Positions 15,302 through 24,547 of a DNA stretch of 64,000 nt are shown one piece after another. The first letter of the stretch is position 1. Each line of letters begins with the position of its first letter. Source of the stretch: Pseudomonas pergaminensis (GTDB taxonomy: Bacteria; Pseudomonadota; Gammaproteobacteria; Pseudomonadales; Pseudomonadaceae); assembly GCF_024112395.2 (NCBI RefSeq), contig NZ_CP078013.2, positions 1,612,001 to 1,676,000 on the forward strand. The letters are read 5' to 3'. The notes beneath the pieces are model-generated. The model was given only the letters and a program-made list of their open reading frames with translations. It made no database searches and was not told where the DNA came from. Position numbers and translations under genes: made by a program.

Positions 15302-16808
15302 CGGCCACGGCACGACGCTGCAGGGCACGTTTGCGGTAGATGCGGATCAGCGGGAAGGCCAGCATCAGCGCCGTCAGTACCCACACGCCAAAGGTGATCG
15401 GGCTCGACCACAGAATCTGCAGGTCACCGTTGGAGATCGACAGCGCACGGCGCAGGTTCTGCTCCATCAAACCGCCGAGGATAAAGCCGAGCAGTACCGG
15501 CGACAGCGGGAAGTCGAGCTTGCGCAGGATGTAGCCGAAGATGCCGATACCGACCATCAGGAACAGGTCGAAGGTGGTAGCGTGCACCGCGTACACCCCG
15601 ATGGCAGTGATGATCGCGATCACCGGCACCAGCGCCCAGTTCGGCACGGCGAGGATGCGCGTGAAGATGCGGATCATCGGGATGTTGAGGATCACCAGCA
15701 TGATGTTGGCGATAAACAACGAGGCGATCAGGCCCCAGACGATGTCGGGTTGCTGTTGGAACAGCAGCGGACCCGGGGTGATGTTGTACAGCGACAGCGC
15801 GCCGATCATCACCGCCGTGGTGCCCGAACCGGGTACGCCGAGAGTCAGCATGGGCACCAGGGCGCCGCAGGCGGACGCGCCGATGGCGGTTTCTGGAGCA
15901 GCTAGGCCGCGCATGTCGCCCTGGCCGAACTTGCCGCTGGCACCGGCCAGGCGTTTTTCGGTCATGTAGGCAACGGCCGAGGCCAAGGTCGCACCGGCAC
16001 CTGGCAACACGCCCATGATGAAACCCAGTAAACCGCAGCGGATGTTGACGACAAAGACCGCGCCCGCTTCCTTGAGGTTGAACATCATGCGGCCCGTGGC
16101 TTTCACGGCTTCCTGGCCACGGTGGGTTTTTTCCAGCAGCAACAGGATCTCGCTGATGGAGAACAGGCCCAGCACCAACACCACAAACTGGATGCCGTCG
16201 GTGAGGTGGATGTTGTCGCCGGTAAAGCGGTACACGCCGCTGTTCGCGTCGATGCCGACCGCCGACAGGAACAGGCCTATCAGCGCTGCAACAAAGGTCT
16301 TCAAGGGTTTGTCACCGGCCATGCCGCCGAGACAGACAATTGCAAACACCATCAGTACGAAATATTCCGCCGGCCCGAAGGCAATCGCCCATTTGGCTAG
16401 CAGCGGCGCAAACAGCACCATGCCGCAGGTGGCGATAAACGCGCCGATGAACGAACTCCACGCCGACAACGACAGCGCCACACCGGCCAGGCCTTTGCGG
16501 GCCATCGGGTAGCCGTCGAGGGTGGTCATCACGGTGGAGGCTTCGCCCGGGATGTTCAGCAGGATCGAGCTGATCCGCCCGCCGTATTCGCAGCCCAGGT
16601 ACACGGCTGCCAGCAGGATCAGCGCCGATTCCGGCGGCAGGCCCAGGGCGAACGCGATGGGGATCAACAGCGCCACGCCGTTGATCGGGCCCAGGCCCGG
16701 CAACAGGCCGACCACGGTGCCGATCAGGGTGCCGCACAGTGCGGTCACCAGGTTGTAGGGGGACAGTGCAACGCCGAAGCCCTGGCCCAAGTAGCCGAAA
16801 GTATCCAT
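15294..16808 (-). CDS. tctA: Tripartite tricarboxylate transporter, large membrane subunit
   Basis: A 504-residue TctA protein with about 12 membrane segments, the main channel of the TTT-type solute uptake system for citrate or tricarballylate-like acids. Family motifs: LLPGLGPINGVALLIP near residue 40, EYGGRISSILLNIPGEA near 75, GVLPGAGATLASAVAYMTEK near 265 and LGVPGSGTTAVMIGAL near 330. The start MDTFGYLGQGFG at 16808 lies one base after the tctB stop; the upstream in-frame extension has no family similarity. Third gene of the opdH-tctC-tctB-tctA-abrB operon. Confidence 0.95.
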   Translation of the reverse strand: MDTFGYLGQGFGVALSPYNLVTALCGTLIGTVVGLLPGLGPINGVALLIPIAFALGLPPESALILLAAVYLGCEYGGRISSILLNIPGEASTVMTTLDGYPMARKGLAGVALSLSAWSSFIGAFIATCGMVLFAPLLAKWAIAFGPAEYFVLMVFAIVCLGGMAGDKPLKTFVAALIGLFLSAVGIDANSGVYRFTGDNIHLTDGIQFVVLVLGLFSISEILLLLEKTHRGQEAVKATGRMMFNLKEAGAVFVVNIRCGLLGFIMGVLPGAGATLASAVAYMTEKRLAGASGKFGQGDMRGLAAPETAIGASACGALVPMLTLGVPGSGTTAVMIGALSLYNITPGPLLFQQQPDIVWGLIASLFIANIMLVILNIPMIRIFTRILAVPNWALVPVIAIITAIGVYAVHATTFDLFLMVGIGIFGYILRKLDFPLSPVLLGFILGGLMEQNLRRALSISNGDLQILWSSPITFGVWVLTALMLAFPLIRIYRKRALQRRAVADV

Positions 16809-16809
16809 A

Positions 16810-17268
16810 TCAGTTCTCCAGAACGTCGAGCAGGCCGAGGGGCAGCGGCACATCCATGGCTTTATCGAACAGCAGGTAAAGACCAATCGCCATCAGGCTG
16901 ACGATCACCACACTGGGCAACCAGCGGCCGCCATACAGGCGCGCCATCGGGATGCCGATCAGCATGCTGCTGAGGATGAAACCCAGGGGTTCGAAAGTGC
17001 CGGCAAACACGATCAACAGCGCGACGCATACGCCGATCTTGACCAGGGTCTCGCGGTCCAGCGCGGGTTCTTCTTCCGTGTGCTTGGTCGGCTGTGGGCG
17101 AAACAGCATGTAGATCAGTGCCAGGCTCATCAGCCCGAGCATCAGCAGCGGGTAGGCCCGAGGCCCAACCGGCTCGTAGGAAAACGACGCCTGATACGGC
17201 CAGGCCATCAGCGCCAGGCCGGCGCAGGCCAGCAGCAGCACGGCGGCGAAAATGCGTTGTAAGAGCAT
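16810..17268 (-). CDS. tctB: Tripartite tricarboxylate transporter, small membrane subunit
   Basis: A 152-residue TctB protein with four hydrophobic segments, partner of TctA in the cytoplasmic membrane. It starts MLLQRIFAAVLLLACAGLAL with AGGAG six bases upstream at 17268. The motif YEPVGPRAYPLLML after the first helix is typical of the family. A charged cytoplasmic loop (TKHTEEEPALDRE) separates helices 2 and 3. Confidence 0.92.
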   Translation of the reverse strand: MLLQRIFAAVLLLACAGLALMAWPYQASFSYEPVGPRAYPLLMLGLMSLALIYMLFRPQPTKHTEEEPALDRETLVKIGVCVALLIVFAGTFEPLGFILSSMLIGIPMARLYGGRWLPSVVIVSLMAIGLYLLFDKAMDVPLPLGLLDVLEN

Positions 17269-17327
17269 GTGAAACTCCTGGGCCACGCCACTGGATCAAG
17301 GGGCGTGGCCGCACAAAAGAGGGGCGA

Positions 17328-18311
17328 TTACTGGATCAGGCCGAACTCTTTGGCCAGCACTTTGTAGTCAGCCACCTGTTTCTTCACGTAGGTGTCCAGC
17401 TCCGGGCCGGTCATGGCGAACGGGAACAGCTCGCGCTGGTCACGCAGCTTGGCGAACTCTTCCGAGGCCAGCAGTTTGTCGAACGCTTCTTTCCACCAGG
17501 CGTAGTCGGCATCGCTGACTTTTGGCCCGAGGTAGAAACCACGCACCACCGGCCAGACGATGTCATAGCCTTGCTCTTTGGCGGTCGGAATATTCTTCAT
17601 TTCCGGCTCGTCCAGGCGCTGTTCGGAGAACACGGCCAGCAGGCGCATGTCGCCGCTCAAGATGTGCGGCATGGAGTCGGAGATGTCGGTACTGCCCACC
17701 TGGATATGGCCACCGAGCAGGGCGGTGGCAATTTCGCCGCCGCCTTCGAGGGCTACATAACGCAGTTCACGCGGGTTGATCCCGGCCGCCTTGGCGATCA
17801 GCGCGGTTTGCATCCAGTCCTGGCTGCCAACGGTGCCGCCGGAACCGATCACCACGCTGCCCGGATCTTTTTTCAGGGCTTTGACCAAATCGTCCAAGGT
17901 CTTGTAGGGCGAGTCGGCTTTCACTGCGATGGCCCCGTAGCTGGTGCCGACCGCTGCCAACCAACGCACGGCGCTTTCATCGAAGCGACCAAACTTGCCT
18001 TGGGCCAGGTTCAACAGCGAACCGCTGGACCAGGCTACCAGGGTGCCGGCATCGGCTGGACGCTGAGCGACCACAGCGTTGTAGGCCACCGCGCCGACGC
18101 CGCCAGGCATGTAGGTCACGCGCATCGGCTTGCTCAGCAACTTCTCGTTGACCAGCGCGCTTTGCGCCAGTTTGCAGGTCAGGTCAAAACCACCGCCCGG
18201 CGAGGCTGGGGCGATGCATTCCGGACGCTTGGGCTCGTCGGCAGCCAGCAGTTGGCCGGCGAACAGCATGCAGCCGGCGGCGAGGGCCAATTTACGCAGT
18301 GAAAGGATCAT
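17328..18311 (-). CDS. tctC: Tripartite tricarboxylate transporter, periplasmic binding protein
   Basis: A 327-residue solute-binding protein of the TctC (Bug) family. A Sec signal peptide ends near GQLLAA (about residue 24). Family motifs are CIAPASPGGGFDLTC near residue 32, VTYMPGGVGAVAYN near 65 and the conserved VIGSGGTVGSQDW near 150. It captures tricarboxylates in the periplasm for TctAB. GGAGATAACC precedes the ATG. The gene begins 33 bp after the porin gene, with no terminator between them. Confidence 0.95.
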   Translation of the reverse strand: MILSLRKLALAAGCMLFAGQLLAADEPKRPECIAPASPGGGFDLTCKLAQSALVNEKLLSKPMRVTYMPGGVGAVAYNAVVAQRPADAGTLVAWSSGSLLNLAQGKFGRFDESAVRWLAAVGTSYGAIAVKADSPYKTLDDLVKALKKDPGSVVIGSGGTVGSQDWMQTALIAKAAGINPRELRYVALEGGGEIATALLGGHIQVGSTDISDSMPHILSGDMRLLAVFSEQRLDEPEMKNIPTAKEQGYDIVWPVVRGFYLGPKVSDADYAWWKEAFDKLLASEEFAKLRDQRELFPFAMTGPELDTYVKKQVADYKVLAKEFGLIQ

Positions 18312-18344
18312 GGTTATCTCCGTCTTTGTTGTTATGAGTTGTTT

Positions 18345-19637
18345 CTACCAGAGCGCAACGCTATAGCTCACCAGCACGCGCATTTCATCCGCATCACGGG
18401 CTGAGTAGTTGGAGCGGTACGTGGCGTTGCGCAAGCGCACGGCCACGTCCTTGAACGTGCCGGTCTGCACTACGTACTTGATCTCGCTGTTGCGTTCCCA
18501 CTCCTTGCCGGTCTCGCCGTTCTTGAGCTTGATGTTGTCACCTGACAGGTAACGGCTCATGAAGCTCAGGCCGGGAATCCCCAGCTTGGCGAAGTCGAAG
18601 TCGTAGCGCGCCTGCCAGGAACGCTCTTCGGCGCCGGCAAAGTCGTTGATCTGCACGAAGTTGACCAGGTACGGGTCGCTGCCATCCACATACGGGAAGG
18701 CGCTGTCGCCGGACATGTGCTGGTAGCCGGCGCTGAGCTTGTGGCCATTGAGGGCATAGCTGAACAGGCCGTTGAGGGATTTATTGTCGATCTTGCCGCC
18801 GCGGGCGCTGCCGGTGTCATCGCTGATGGCCAGGCGCAGGTCGGTGCCGAAGGTGCCAGGGCCCATCGGGCGCGCAGCCACCAGGCCGAGGAAGTGCTGG
18901 CGGTACACGTCGTCGAGTTGGGCGAAGTGGTAGCTGCCGGTGATCTTGTCGGCGAATTTGTAGTCGGCGCCGCCAAAGTTGAAGTGCTTGCCGGTGGCGC
19001 CGCTGACGAAGCGGCTGTTCTTGTTGTTGAGGGCGATGTCTTCGTAGTTGGTGTCGTCGCGGTCTTTGGCCTTATCGAGGCGACCACCGGTGAACACCAG
19101 GTTCTTGAATTCCTTGGACGTGATCAGGCCGCCATTGAAAGTCTGCGGCAGGATGCGGCCGTCGTTGGGCTTGAGGATCGGCAGTTCGGGGATCAGCGCG
19201 CCGATCTTCAGCTCGGTGGCCGAGATCTTCACTTTGCCGGTCAGGCCCAGCTTGGAGTACTCGTCGGCGGCGCGGCCATCGTCATGGGTGGGCAGCAGGC
19301 CGGTGCCGGTGCGGTCGGGGCTGGAATCGAGCTTGACCCCAAGCATGCCCAGCGCATCCACACCGAAGCCGACGGTGCCGTCGGTGTAGCCCGACTGCAG
19401 GTTGAGCATGAAGCCCTGGGCCCATTCGTCGCGCTTGGATTGCTGTGCGCTGGTGCCATCGCGAAAGTCGCGGTTGAAGTACATGTTGCGGGTTTCCAGG
19501 GTCGCGCTACTGTCTTCGAAGAAGGCAGCCTGGCTAAGCGGCGAAAAGCCGGCAAGGGTAGCAGCACTGGCAAGGGCGGTCTGGGTCAGGCGAGAAAAAC
19601 GAACAGGCGAGGGGGCCTGGGGCTGTGTCGACAGCAT
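18345..19637 (-). CDS. opdH: OprD-family outer-membrane porin, tricarboxylate-specific type
   Basis: A 430-residue OprD/Occ porin. A signal peptide ends near LSQAAFFEDS; ATLETRNMYFNRDF is the family's first strand after processing, and ARDADEMRVLVSYSVALW is the final strand. Position as first gene of the tct operon, divergent from tctDE, matches OpdH (tricarboxylate porin) of P. aeruginosa; the specific symbol rests on this context. It lets citrate-type acids cross the outer membrane to TctC. GGAG lies 9 bases before the ATG. Confidence 0.85.
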   Translation of the reverse strand: MLSTQPQAPSPVRFSRLTQTALASAATLAGFSPLSQAAFFEDSSATLETRNMYFNRDFRDGTSAQQSKRDEWAQGFMLNLQSGYTDGTVGFGVDALGMLGVKLDSSPDRTGTGLLPTHDDGRAADEYSKLGLTGKVKISATELKIGALIPELPILKPNDGRILPQTFNGGLITSKEFKNLVFTGGRLDKAKDRDDTNYEDIALNNKNSRFVSGATGKHFNFGGADYKFADKITGSYHFAQLDDVYRQHFLGLVAARPMGPGTFGTDLRLAISDDTGSARGGKIDNKSLNGLFSYALNGHKLSAGYQHMSGDSAFPYVDGSDPYLVNFVQINDFAGAEERSWQARYDFDFAKLGIPGLSFMSRYLSGDNIKLKNGETGKEWERNSEIKYVVQTGTFKDVAVRLRNATYRSNYSARDADEMRVLVSYSVALW

Positions 19638-19757
19638 CGTTGTGTACTCCGTTATTGTTCTTATTTTGGCGAAAACGCTTCGAGGCGTTTTTCGGGCGCT
19701 GCGCTTCAGGCAGCTCGGTGGGCACAGACCACCTTGGCTGGATGCTAAAGGGCGAAG

Positions 19758-19785
19758 CTTTCACTAACCTTTCAGTTGCCTTTCA
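19758..19785 (-). promoter_or_regulatory. Three CTTTCA direct repeats at 11-bp spacing, candidate TctD sites
   Basis: CTTTCA occurs at 19758, 19769 and 19780, exactly one helical turn apart, between opdH and tctD (120 bp and 88 bp from the two starts). OmpR-class response regulators commonly bind tandem direct repeats with this period, so this is a strong candidate for TctD binding that activates opdH-tctCBA. Orientation and target are inferred. Confidence 0.6.
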
Positions 19786-19872
19786 ATGTTTTCGGGCTTC
19801 ACAGGGCAGGCGGCGCCTGTAAACTGCCCGGCAAAGCGTGGTGCCAACCACCCCTGACTGAGGTAGAAATCC

Positions 19873-20544
19873 ATGCGTGTCTTGCTGGTTGAAGACCATT
19901 TGCAACTCGCTGAAAGTGTCGCGCAAGCGCTCAAGAGCACGGGTTTGACCGTTGACGTGCTGCACGATGGCGTGGCTGCGGACCTGGCCCTGAGCAGTGA
20001 GGAATACGCCGCAGCGATCCTCGATGTGGGGCTGCCACGCATGGATGGTTTCGAGGTGCTCGCCCGTTTGCGCGCCCGTGGGAAGAATTTGCCCGTGCTG
20101 ATGCTGACGGCGCGCAGTGATGTGAAAGACCGCGTGCATGGCCTGAACCTGGGCGCGGACGACTACCTCGCCAAACCGTTCGAGTTGACGGAGTTGGAGG
20201 CGCGCGTCAAAGCGTTGCTGCGCCGCAGTGTGTTGGGCGGCGAGCGCCAGCAGACCTGCGGCGTGTTGGTCTACGACCTCGACACCCGGCGCTTTACCGT
20301 AGGCGGCGAATTGATGACGCTCACTTCCCGCGAGCAAGCGGTGCTTGAAGCACTGATCGCCCGCCCTGGCCGGGTGATGAGCAAGGAGCAATTGGCCTCA
20401 CAGGTATTTGGCCTGGACGAAGAAGCCAGCCCCGATGCCATCGAAATCTACGTGCACCGCCTGCGCAAGAAACTCGACGGCCAGCCCATCGCCATCGTGA
20501 CCTTCCGTGGCCTCGGCTACCTGTTGGAAGCCCGCGATGCATAA
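19873..20544 (+). CDS. tctD: OmpR-family response regulator of tricarboxylate uptake
   Basis: A 223-residue response regulator. The receiver domain (1-115) has the acidic pocket ED at 7-8, phosphoacceptor Asp51 in AAILDVGLPRMDG and Lys in DYLAKPFELTELEAR. The winged-helix DNA-binding domain (about 125-220) has TSREQAVLEALIARPGRVMS and the recognition region EIYVHRLRKKLDG. It is activated by TctE and expected to switch on the divergent opdH-tctCBA operon when tricarboxylates are present. GAGG lies 9 bp upstream. The stop overlaps the tctE start. Confidence 0.94.
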   Translation: MRVLLVEDHLQLAESVAQALKSTGLTVDVLHDGVAADLALSSEEYAAAILDVGLPRMDGFEVLARLRARGKNLPVLMLTARSDVKDRVHGLNLGADDYLAKPFELTELEARVKALLRRSVLGGERQQTCGVLVYDLDTRRFTVGGELMTLTSREQAVLEALIARPGRVMSKEQLASQVFGLDEEASPDAIEIYVHRLRKKLDGQPIAIVTFRGLGYLLEARDA

Positions 20545-21922
20545 GCCCAGCAGCCTGCGCTGGCGCCTGTTGTGGAACCTGGCGCTGTTGCTGGTGCTGC
20601 TGATGTTTGCCAGCGGCATGAGCGCCTACTGGAATGGCCGCGAAGCTGCGGACACCGCCTACGACCGCACGCTGCTGGCCTCGGCGCGCACCATTGCCGC
20701 TGGCTTGACTCAAGTGGACGGCACCCTGAGCGCCAATGTGCCCTACGTGGCGCTGGACACCTTTGCCTACGACAGTGCCGGGCGTATTTATTACCAGGTC
20801 AACGACATCGACCAGAAGCTGATATCCGGCTACGAAAACCTCCCTGGCCCACCACCCGGCACGCCGCGCACCGATGACTATCCGGCGCTGGCACGCTTCT
20901 ATGACGCCATCTACCAGGGCCAGCCGGTGCGTGTGGTGAGCCTGCTCAAAGCCGTCTCCGAACCGAACATGAACGGCATGGCGGAAATCCGCGTAGCCGA
21001 AACCGACGAGGCCCGCGTGAGCATGGCCCGAAGCCTTATGGCTGATACTTTGCTGCGCCTGGGCATGCTTGGCGTCGGCGCGTTGCTGTTGGTGTGGTTT
21101 GCCGTGAGTGCCGCATTGCGGCCACTGGAGCGCCTGCGCTCGGCGGTGGAAGAGCGCCAGCCTGACGACCTGCGGCCGTTGCCTTTGGTGGAAGTGCAGC
21201 ATGAGTTTGGCCCATTGGTGCGTTCCCTCAACCACTTCACCGAACGCTTGCGTGGCCAGTTCGAGCGCCAGGCGCAGTTTATTGCTGATGCAGCCCATGA
21301 ATTGCGTACGCCACTGGCCGCGCTCAAGGCGCGACTGGAACTGGGCTTGCGCGCCGAAGACCCCGCCACGTGGCACAGCACTCTGGAGACCGCAGCCCAG
21401 GGCACTGACCGCCTGACTCACCTGGCCAATCAATTGTTGTCTCTGGCACGCATCGAAAATGGTGCCCGCGCGATTGCCGAGGGCGGCGCGCAGTTACTTG
21501 ACCTTAGCCAGTTGGCCCGTGAGCTGGGCATGGCCATGGCGCCGTTGGCTCACGCACGCGGTGTGGCGCTGGCGCTGGAAGCCGACGAGCCGGTGTGGCT
21601 GCGCGGCGAGCCCACCCTGTTGAACGAGCTGTTGAGCAACCTGGTGGATAACGCCCTGGCCCATACGCCGCCGGGCGGCAACGTGATCCTGCGGGTGACG
21701 GCGCCGGCGGTACTGGAAGTGGAAGATGATGGCCCAGGCATCCCGCTGGACGAGCGCGACCGGGTGTTCGAGCGCTTTTACCGGCGCAGTCAGCAGGGCA
21801 TGGGGTCGGGGCTGGGCTTGGCGATCGTCGGCGAAATCTGTCGGGCGCACCTGGCGCAGATCAGCCTGCACGATGGCGAGCAGGCCGGCCTGAAGGTGCG
21901 GGTGAGCTTTATCGCCGGTTGA
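20537..21922 (+). CDS. tctE: Sensor histidine kinase of tricarboxylate uptake
   Basis: A 461-residue two-component kinase. There are two membrane helices (about 14-34 and about 167-188) around a periplasmic sensor domain, then HAMP-like linker, H-box DAAHELRTPLAALKARLELG, N-box LLSNLVDNALAHTPPGGN, G1 EDDGPGIPLDERDRVF and G2 GSGLGLAIVGEI. It phosphorylates TctD in response to external tricarboxylates. The ATG at 20537 overlaps the tctD stop (ATGCATAA), so the pair is coupled. Confidence 0.93.
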   Translation: MHKPSSLRWRLLWNLALLLVLLMFASGMSAYWNGREAADTAYDRTLLASARTIAAGLTQVDGTLSANVPYVALDTFAYDSAGRIYYQVNDIDQKLISGYENLPGPPPGTPRTDDYPALARFYDAIYQGQPVRVVSLLKAVSEPNMNGMAEIRVAETDEARVSMARSLMADTLLRLGMLGVGALLLVWFAVSAALRPLERLRSAVEERQPDDLRPLPLVEVQHEFGPLVRSLNHFTERLRGQFERQAQFIADAAHELRTPLAALKARLELGLRAEDPATWHSTLETAAQGTDRLTHLANQLLSLARIENGARAIAEGGAQLLDLSQLARELGMAMAPLAHARGVALALEADEPVWLRGEPTLLNELLSNLVDNALAHTPPGGNVILRVTAPAVLEVEDDGPGIPLDERDRVFERFYRRSQQGMGSGLGLAIVGEICRAHLAQISLHDGEQAGLKVRVSFIAG

Positions 21923-22744
21923 TCAGTAGAACATCGAGCGGGCTTCATCCAGCTCGGCGCGCAAGGCGTCGCTGTAGGGGTCGACGCGCAGTTTCTTGAT
22001 CGCAGGCAGCGTGGAAACCGGGATGTTTGCCAACGGATGATCGGTGCCGCGATGGCAATACATCACGGCCACTTGCACCAGGTCGATGTAGTCGAGGCTG
22101 GGCGAGTCGCGCTCCAAGTCCAGGTATTGGCCCGGCAGCTTAGCCAGCATTTCCGGGAAGTCCCAGCCCCCCAGCAGTTTGTCGCCCAGCAACGGGTGAA
22201 TGCTCTCGATGACATGGTTGAGGCTGACCGGGTCGGACAGCAGCTCGTAGTGGTCTTCGGCGTACGTCAGGATCGGCAGCACGCCGATCTGGTGCACCAG
22301 GCCGCCGAGGGCGGCCTGGTCCGGCTTGAGTTGACTGTGGCTGCGGCACAGGGCGTAACTCACGCCCGCGACCTCCAGGCTGCGGCGCCACACATCACGC
22401 ATCTTTTGTTCGACCACGTCGGAGCGGGCGTGGAAGATCTGCTCCATCACCAGGCCGATCGCCAGGTTGCTGCTGTAGTTGGTGCCCAGCCGGGTGATGG
22501 CGGTATGCAGGTCGGTGACTTCCTGGGTGGCGCGCAACAACGGGCTGTTGACCACTTTGATCAGGCGTGCCGACAGCGCGGTGTCACGACCGATCACTTT
22601 GCTCAAGTGGCTGATGCTGATTTCCGGGTCTTCGGCAGCCTGACGTATCTTCAGGGCCACTTCCGGCAATGTCGGCAGAACCAGGTCATCGTTATCGATG
22701 GCCGTCACTAAAGCCTGTTGGACTTTTTCCGCCAGCTTGTTCAT
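21923..22744 (-). CDS. HDOD domain signalling protein
   Basis: A 273-residue protein with one HDOD domain (about residues 22-215): LPTLPEVALKIRQAAEDPEI, then VIGRDTALSARLIKVVNSPL and a degenerate metal-binding region (GGLVHQIGVLPIL). HDOD proteins are non-catalytic relatives of HD phosphohydrolases, often tied to chemotaxis, type IV pili or cyclic-di-GMP signalling. No second domain is present. Its end abuts the tctE stop, so the genes converge with no space. Confidence 0.85.
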   Translation of the reverse strand: MNKLAEKVQQALVTAIDNDDLVLPTLPEVALKIRQAAEDPEISISHLSKVIGRDTALSARLIKVVNSPLLRATQEVTDLHTAITRLGTNYSSNLAIGLVMEQIFHARSDVVEQKMRDVWRRSLEVAGVSYALCRSHSQLKPDQAALGGLVHQIGVLPILTYAEDHYELLSDPVSLNHVIESIHPLLGDKLLGGWDFPEMLAKLPGQYLDLERDSPSLDYIDLVQVAVMYCHRGTDHPLANIPVSTLPAIKKLRVDPYSDALRAELDEARSMFY

Positions 22745-22780
22745 TCATGATCTCTAGGGTGTTGCAAAAAAGTACGGCGA

Positions 22781-23722
22781 TTAACGCTGGATCTCTCGAT
22801 CACGGTCGAGTGTGTAAGGCAAGTCGAGCAGTTGCAGGCCGGGGCCTTCGAGGGTGCCTAAGTGCACATCGCCACTATCGGCAGCTTCGGCTTGCAACAC
22901 GGCCAGAAGTTCAACGCTCTGGTCAGCTTTTGCGGCAATGACCACTTCGCCGATCGCGCTGTTATGACTGGGGGAAAACAGTGGAGTGCCTGGCTCGGGC
23001 ATTTCAGCCGCATTAAGGCTCAAGCGGTACAGGCGACGTTTGAGTTTGCCCAGGTACTGCATGCGCGCGACGATTTCCTGGCCGGTGTAGCAGCCTTTCT
23101 TGAAGCTCACGCCGCCAATGGCCTGCAGGTTGAGCATCTGCGGAATGAACAGCTCGCGGGTCTGTGGCATGACCTGGCCAATGCCGGCGCGGACCTGGCC
23201 CAGCAGCCATTTATTCAAGTCGGCTTGTTGCAGCTGTTCAGCCAGTTGGCTGCGCACAGTGTCGGCCTGCTCGGCGGGCACCCAGAGTTCGGCACGGCCA
23301 GGGGACACGCGCACGGCGATCAAGGTATCGACGCGGGCGACGCTGTCGGTCTCGGCGGGCAGCGCCAGGCCAAGGCCGGACAAGGCCTGGTCAGCATTCG
23401 CCAGGCCGAAACGCACCCAGGCAGTGCTTTCGTCGGTGAGTTTGGATTTGGAGAACACGGCGTACTTCTTCAAGTCTGCCAGTTGCGGTTCCAGCAGCTC
23501 GGTGGCCATGGCCAGCAACACGCCGTCACCTTGCAGCAGGATGCGAAAGCTCGACTGCATGCGCCCTTTTTGCGTGCAGCGCGCGCCGAGGCTCGCCTGG
23601 GTGTCGCTCAGGTAATTGAGGTTGCAGGTCAGTTGGCCCTGAAGGAATTTGGCAGCGTCGGCGCCGCGGACGGCGAGAACGCCTTCGTGGGACAGGGGGC
23701 AGAAGAAAGCAGAGTCAGCCAT
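22781..23722 (-). CDS. ygfZ: tRNA-modifying / folate-binding protein YgfZ
   Basis: A 313-residue member of the GcvT-like YgfZ family, which binds folate and helps Fe-S cluster enzymes and tRNA modification. The hallmark KGCYTGQE motif is at about residues 209-216 (SFKKGCYTGQEIVARMQYLG). The N-terminus has the typical pattern VRGADAAKFLQGQLTCNLN. It is divergent from sdhE, another cofactor-assembly factor. Confidence 0.93.
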   Translation of the reverse strand: MADSAFFCPLSHEGVLAVRGADAAKFLQGQLTCNLNYLSDTQASLGARCTQKGRMQSSFRILLQGDGVLLAMATELLEPQLADLKKYAVFSKSKLTDESTAWVRFGLANADQALSGLGLALPAETDSVARVDTLIAVRVSPGRAELWVPAEQADTVRSQLAEQLQQADLNKWLLGQVRAGIGQVMPQTRELFIPQMLNLQAIGGVSFKKGCYTGQEIVARMQYLGKLKRRLYRLSLNAAEMPEPGTPLFSPSHNSAIGEVVIAAKADQSVELLAVLQAEAADSGDVHLGTLEGPGLQLLDLPYTLDRDREIQR

Positions 23723-23862
23723 GGGTCATCGCAGGTCAAAAAGTCATGGGTGCATCATAGAGGGGCGCCCGGCAAATGGATAGTTTCCGTATGGGGCGAC
23801 CAAAGCCGACTGTTCCGGTGCCGTCTGGCCTGTATACTTGCCGCCTATTTGAGGAGCGCTCC

Positions 23863-24117
23863 ATGGTCGAAGAAGTAGAAATCAATCGCCTCTACTGGCA
23901 CAGCCGTCGTGGCATGCTGGAGTTGGATGTGTTGTTGGTGCCTTTCACCAAAGAAGTGTACGCAACGCTCAACCAGGTGGATCGCGACCTCTACGTCAGG
24001 CTGCTGACTTGCGAGGATCAGGATATGTTTGGCTGGTTCATGGAGCGTGCCGAATCTGAAGATCCGGAGCTGCAGCGCATGGTCCGGATGATCCTGGACC
24101 GTGTCCAGCCCAAGTAA
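23863..24117 (+). CDS. sdhE: Succinate dehydrogenase FAD assembly factor SdhE
   Basis: 84 residues, the usual length for SdhE/YgfY, which helps attach FAD covalently to SdhA. The conserved RGMLELD motif (residues 14-20) contains the functional Arg-Gly pair. GAGGAG seven bases before the ATG fixes the start at 23863; an in-frame extension upstream to 23776 is not expected to be translated. A TATACT box lies at about 23832. The following ygfX overlaps by 17 bp. Confidence 0.95.
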   Translation: MVEEVEINRLYWHSRRGMLELDVLLVPFTKEVYATLNQVDRDLYVRLLTCEDQDMFGWFMERAESEDPELQRMVRMILDRVQPK

Positions 24118-24547
24118 TCGCTTTGAATGCCGCTGGCAGGCCTCACGGCTGTTGCTGGCGGCGTATCTCCTTGCCCAGCTGTTTGCGCTGGGTGCGCTTT
24201 TGTTTCTCGATCTGTCTTATTCAAGCCTTGGCCTGCTGTTGTGCCTGGCGCACGCCGCCTGGGTTTTGCCGCGCGCCGTCCTGCTGACACACCGTTCGTC
24301 GATTCGTGGCCTGCGCCGCGACGCGGATGGCTGGCAGCTATTGAGCGCCGAGCACGGTTGGCGCAGCGTGCAGCTGCGTCCCGACAGCCTCGCCCTGCCA
24401 TTGATTGTCGTGCTGCGTTACCGAGTACCCGGTGAATGGTGGGTGCGCACGGTCTGCGTGCCCAGGGATGCGCTGGTCGCCGATGTGCATCGGCGCCTGC
24501 GCGTGCGGCTCAAGTTCAGCCGCCGTAGGTGGTTGGCACCAGGATAG
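24101..24547 (+). CDS. ygfX: YgfX family membrane protein
   Basis: 148 residues from a GTG start inside the end of sdhE. Two close hydrophobic helices (about 14-34 and 36-56) are followed by a soluble domain with conserved [15 protein letters not shown]. This is the YgfX (CptA) family, membrane partners of SdhE; in E. coli it has been described as a cell-division-affecting toxin, a role that remains debated. The last 32 bp overlap the convergent nadB end. Confidence 0.85.
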   Translation: MSSPSNRFECRWQASRLLLAAYLLAQLFALGALLFLDLSYSSLGLLLCLAHAAWVLPRAVLLTHRSSIRGLRRDADGWQLLSAEHGWRSVQLRPDSLALPLIVVLRYRVPGEWWVRTVCVPRDALVADVHRRLRVRLKFSRRRWLAPG

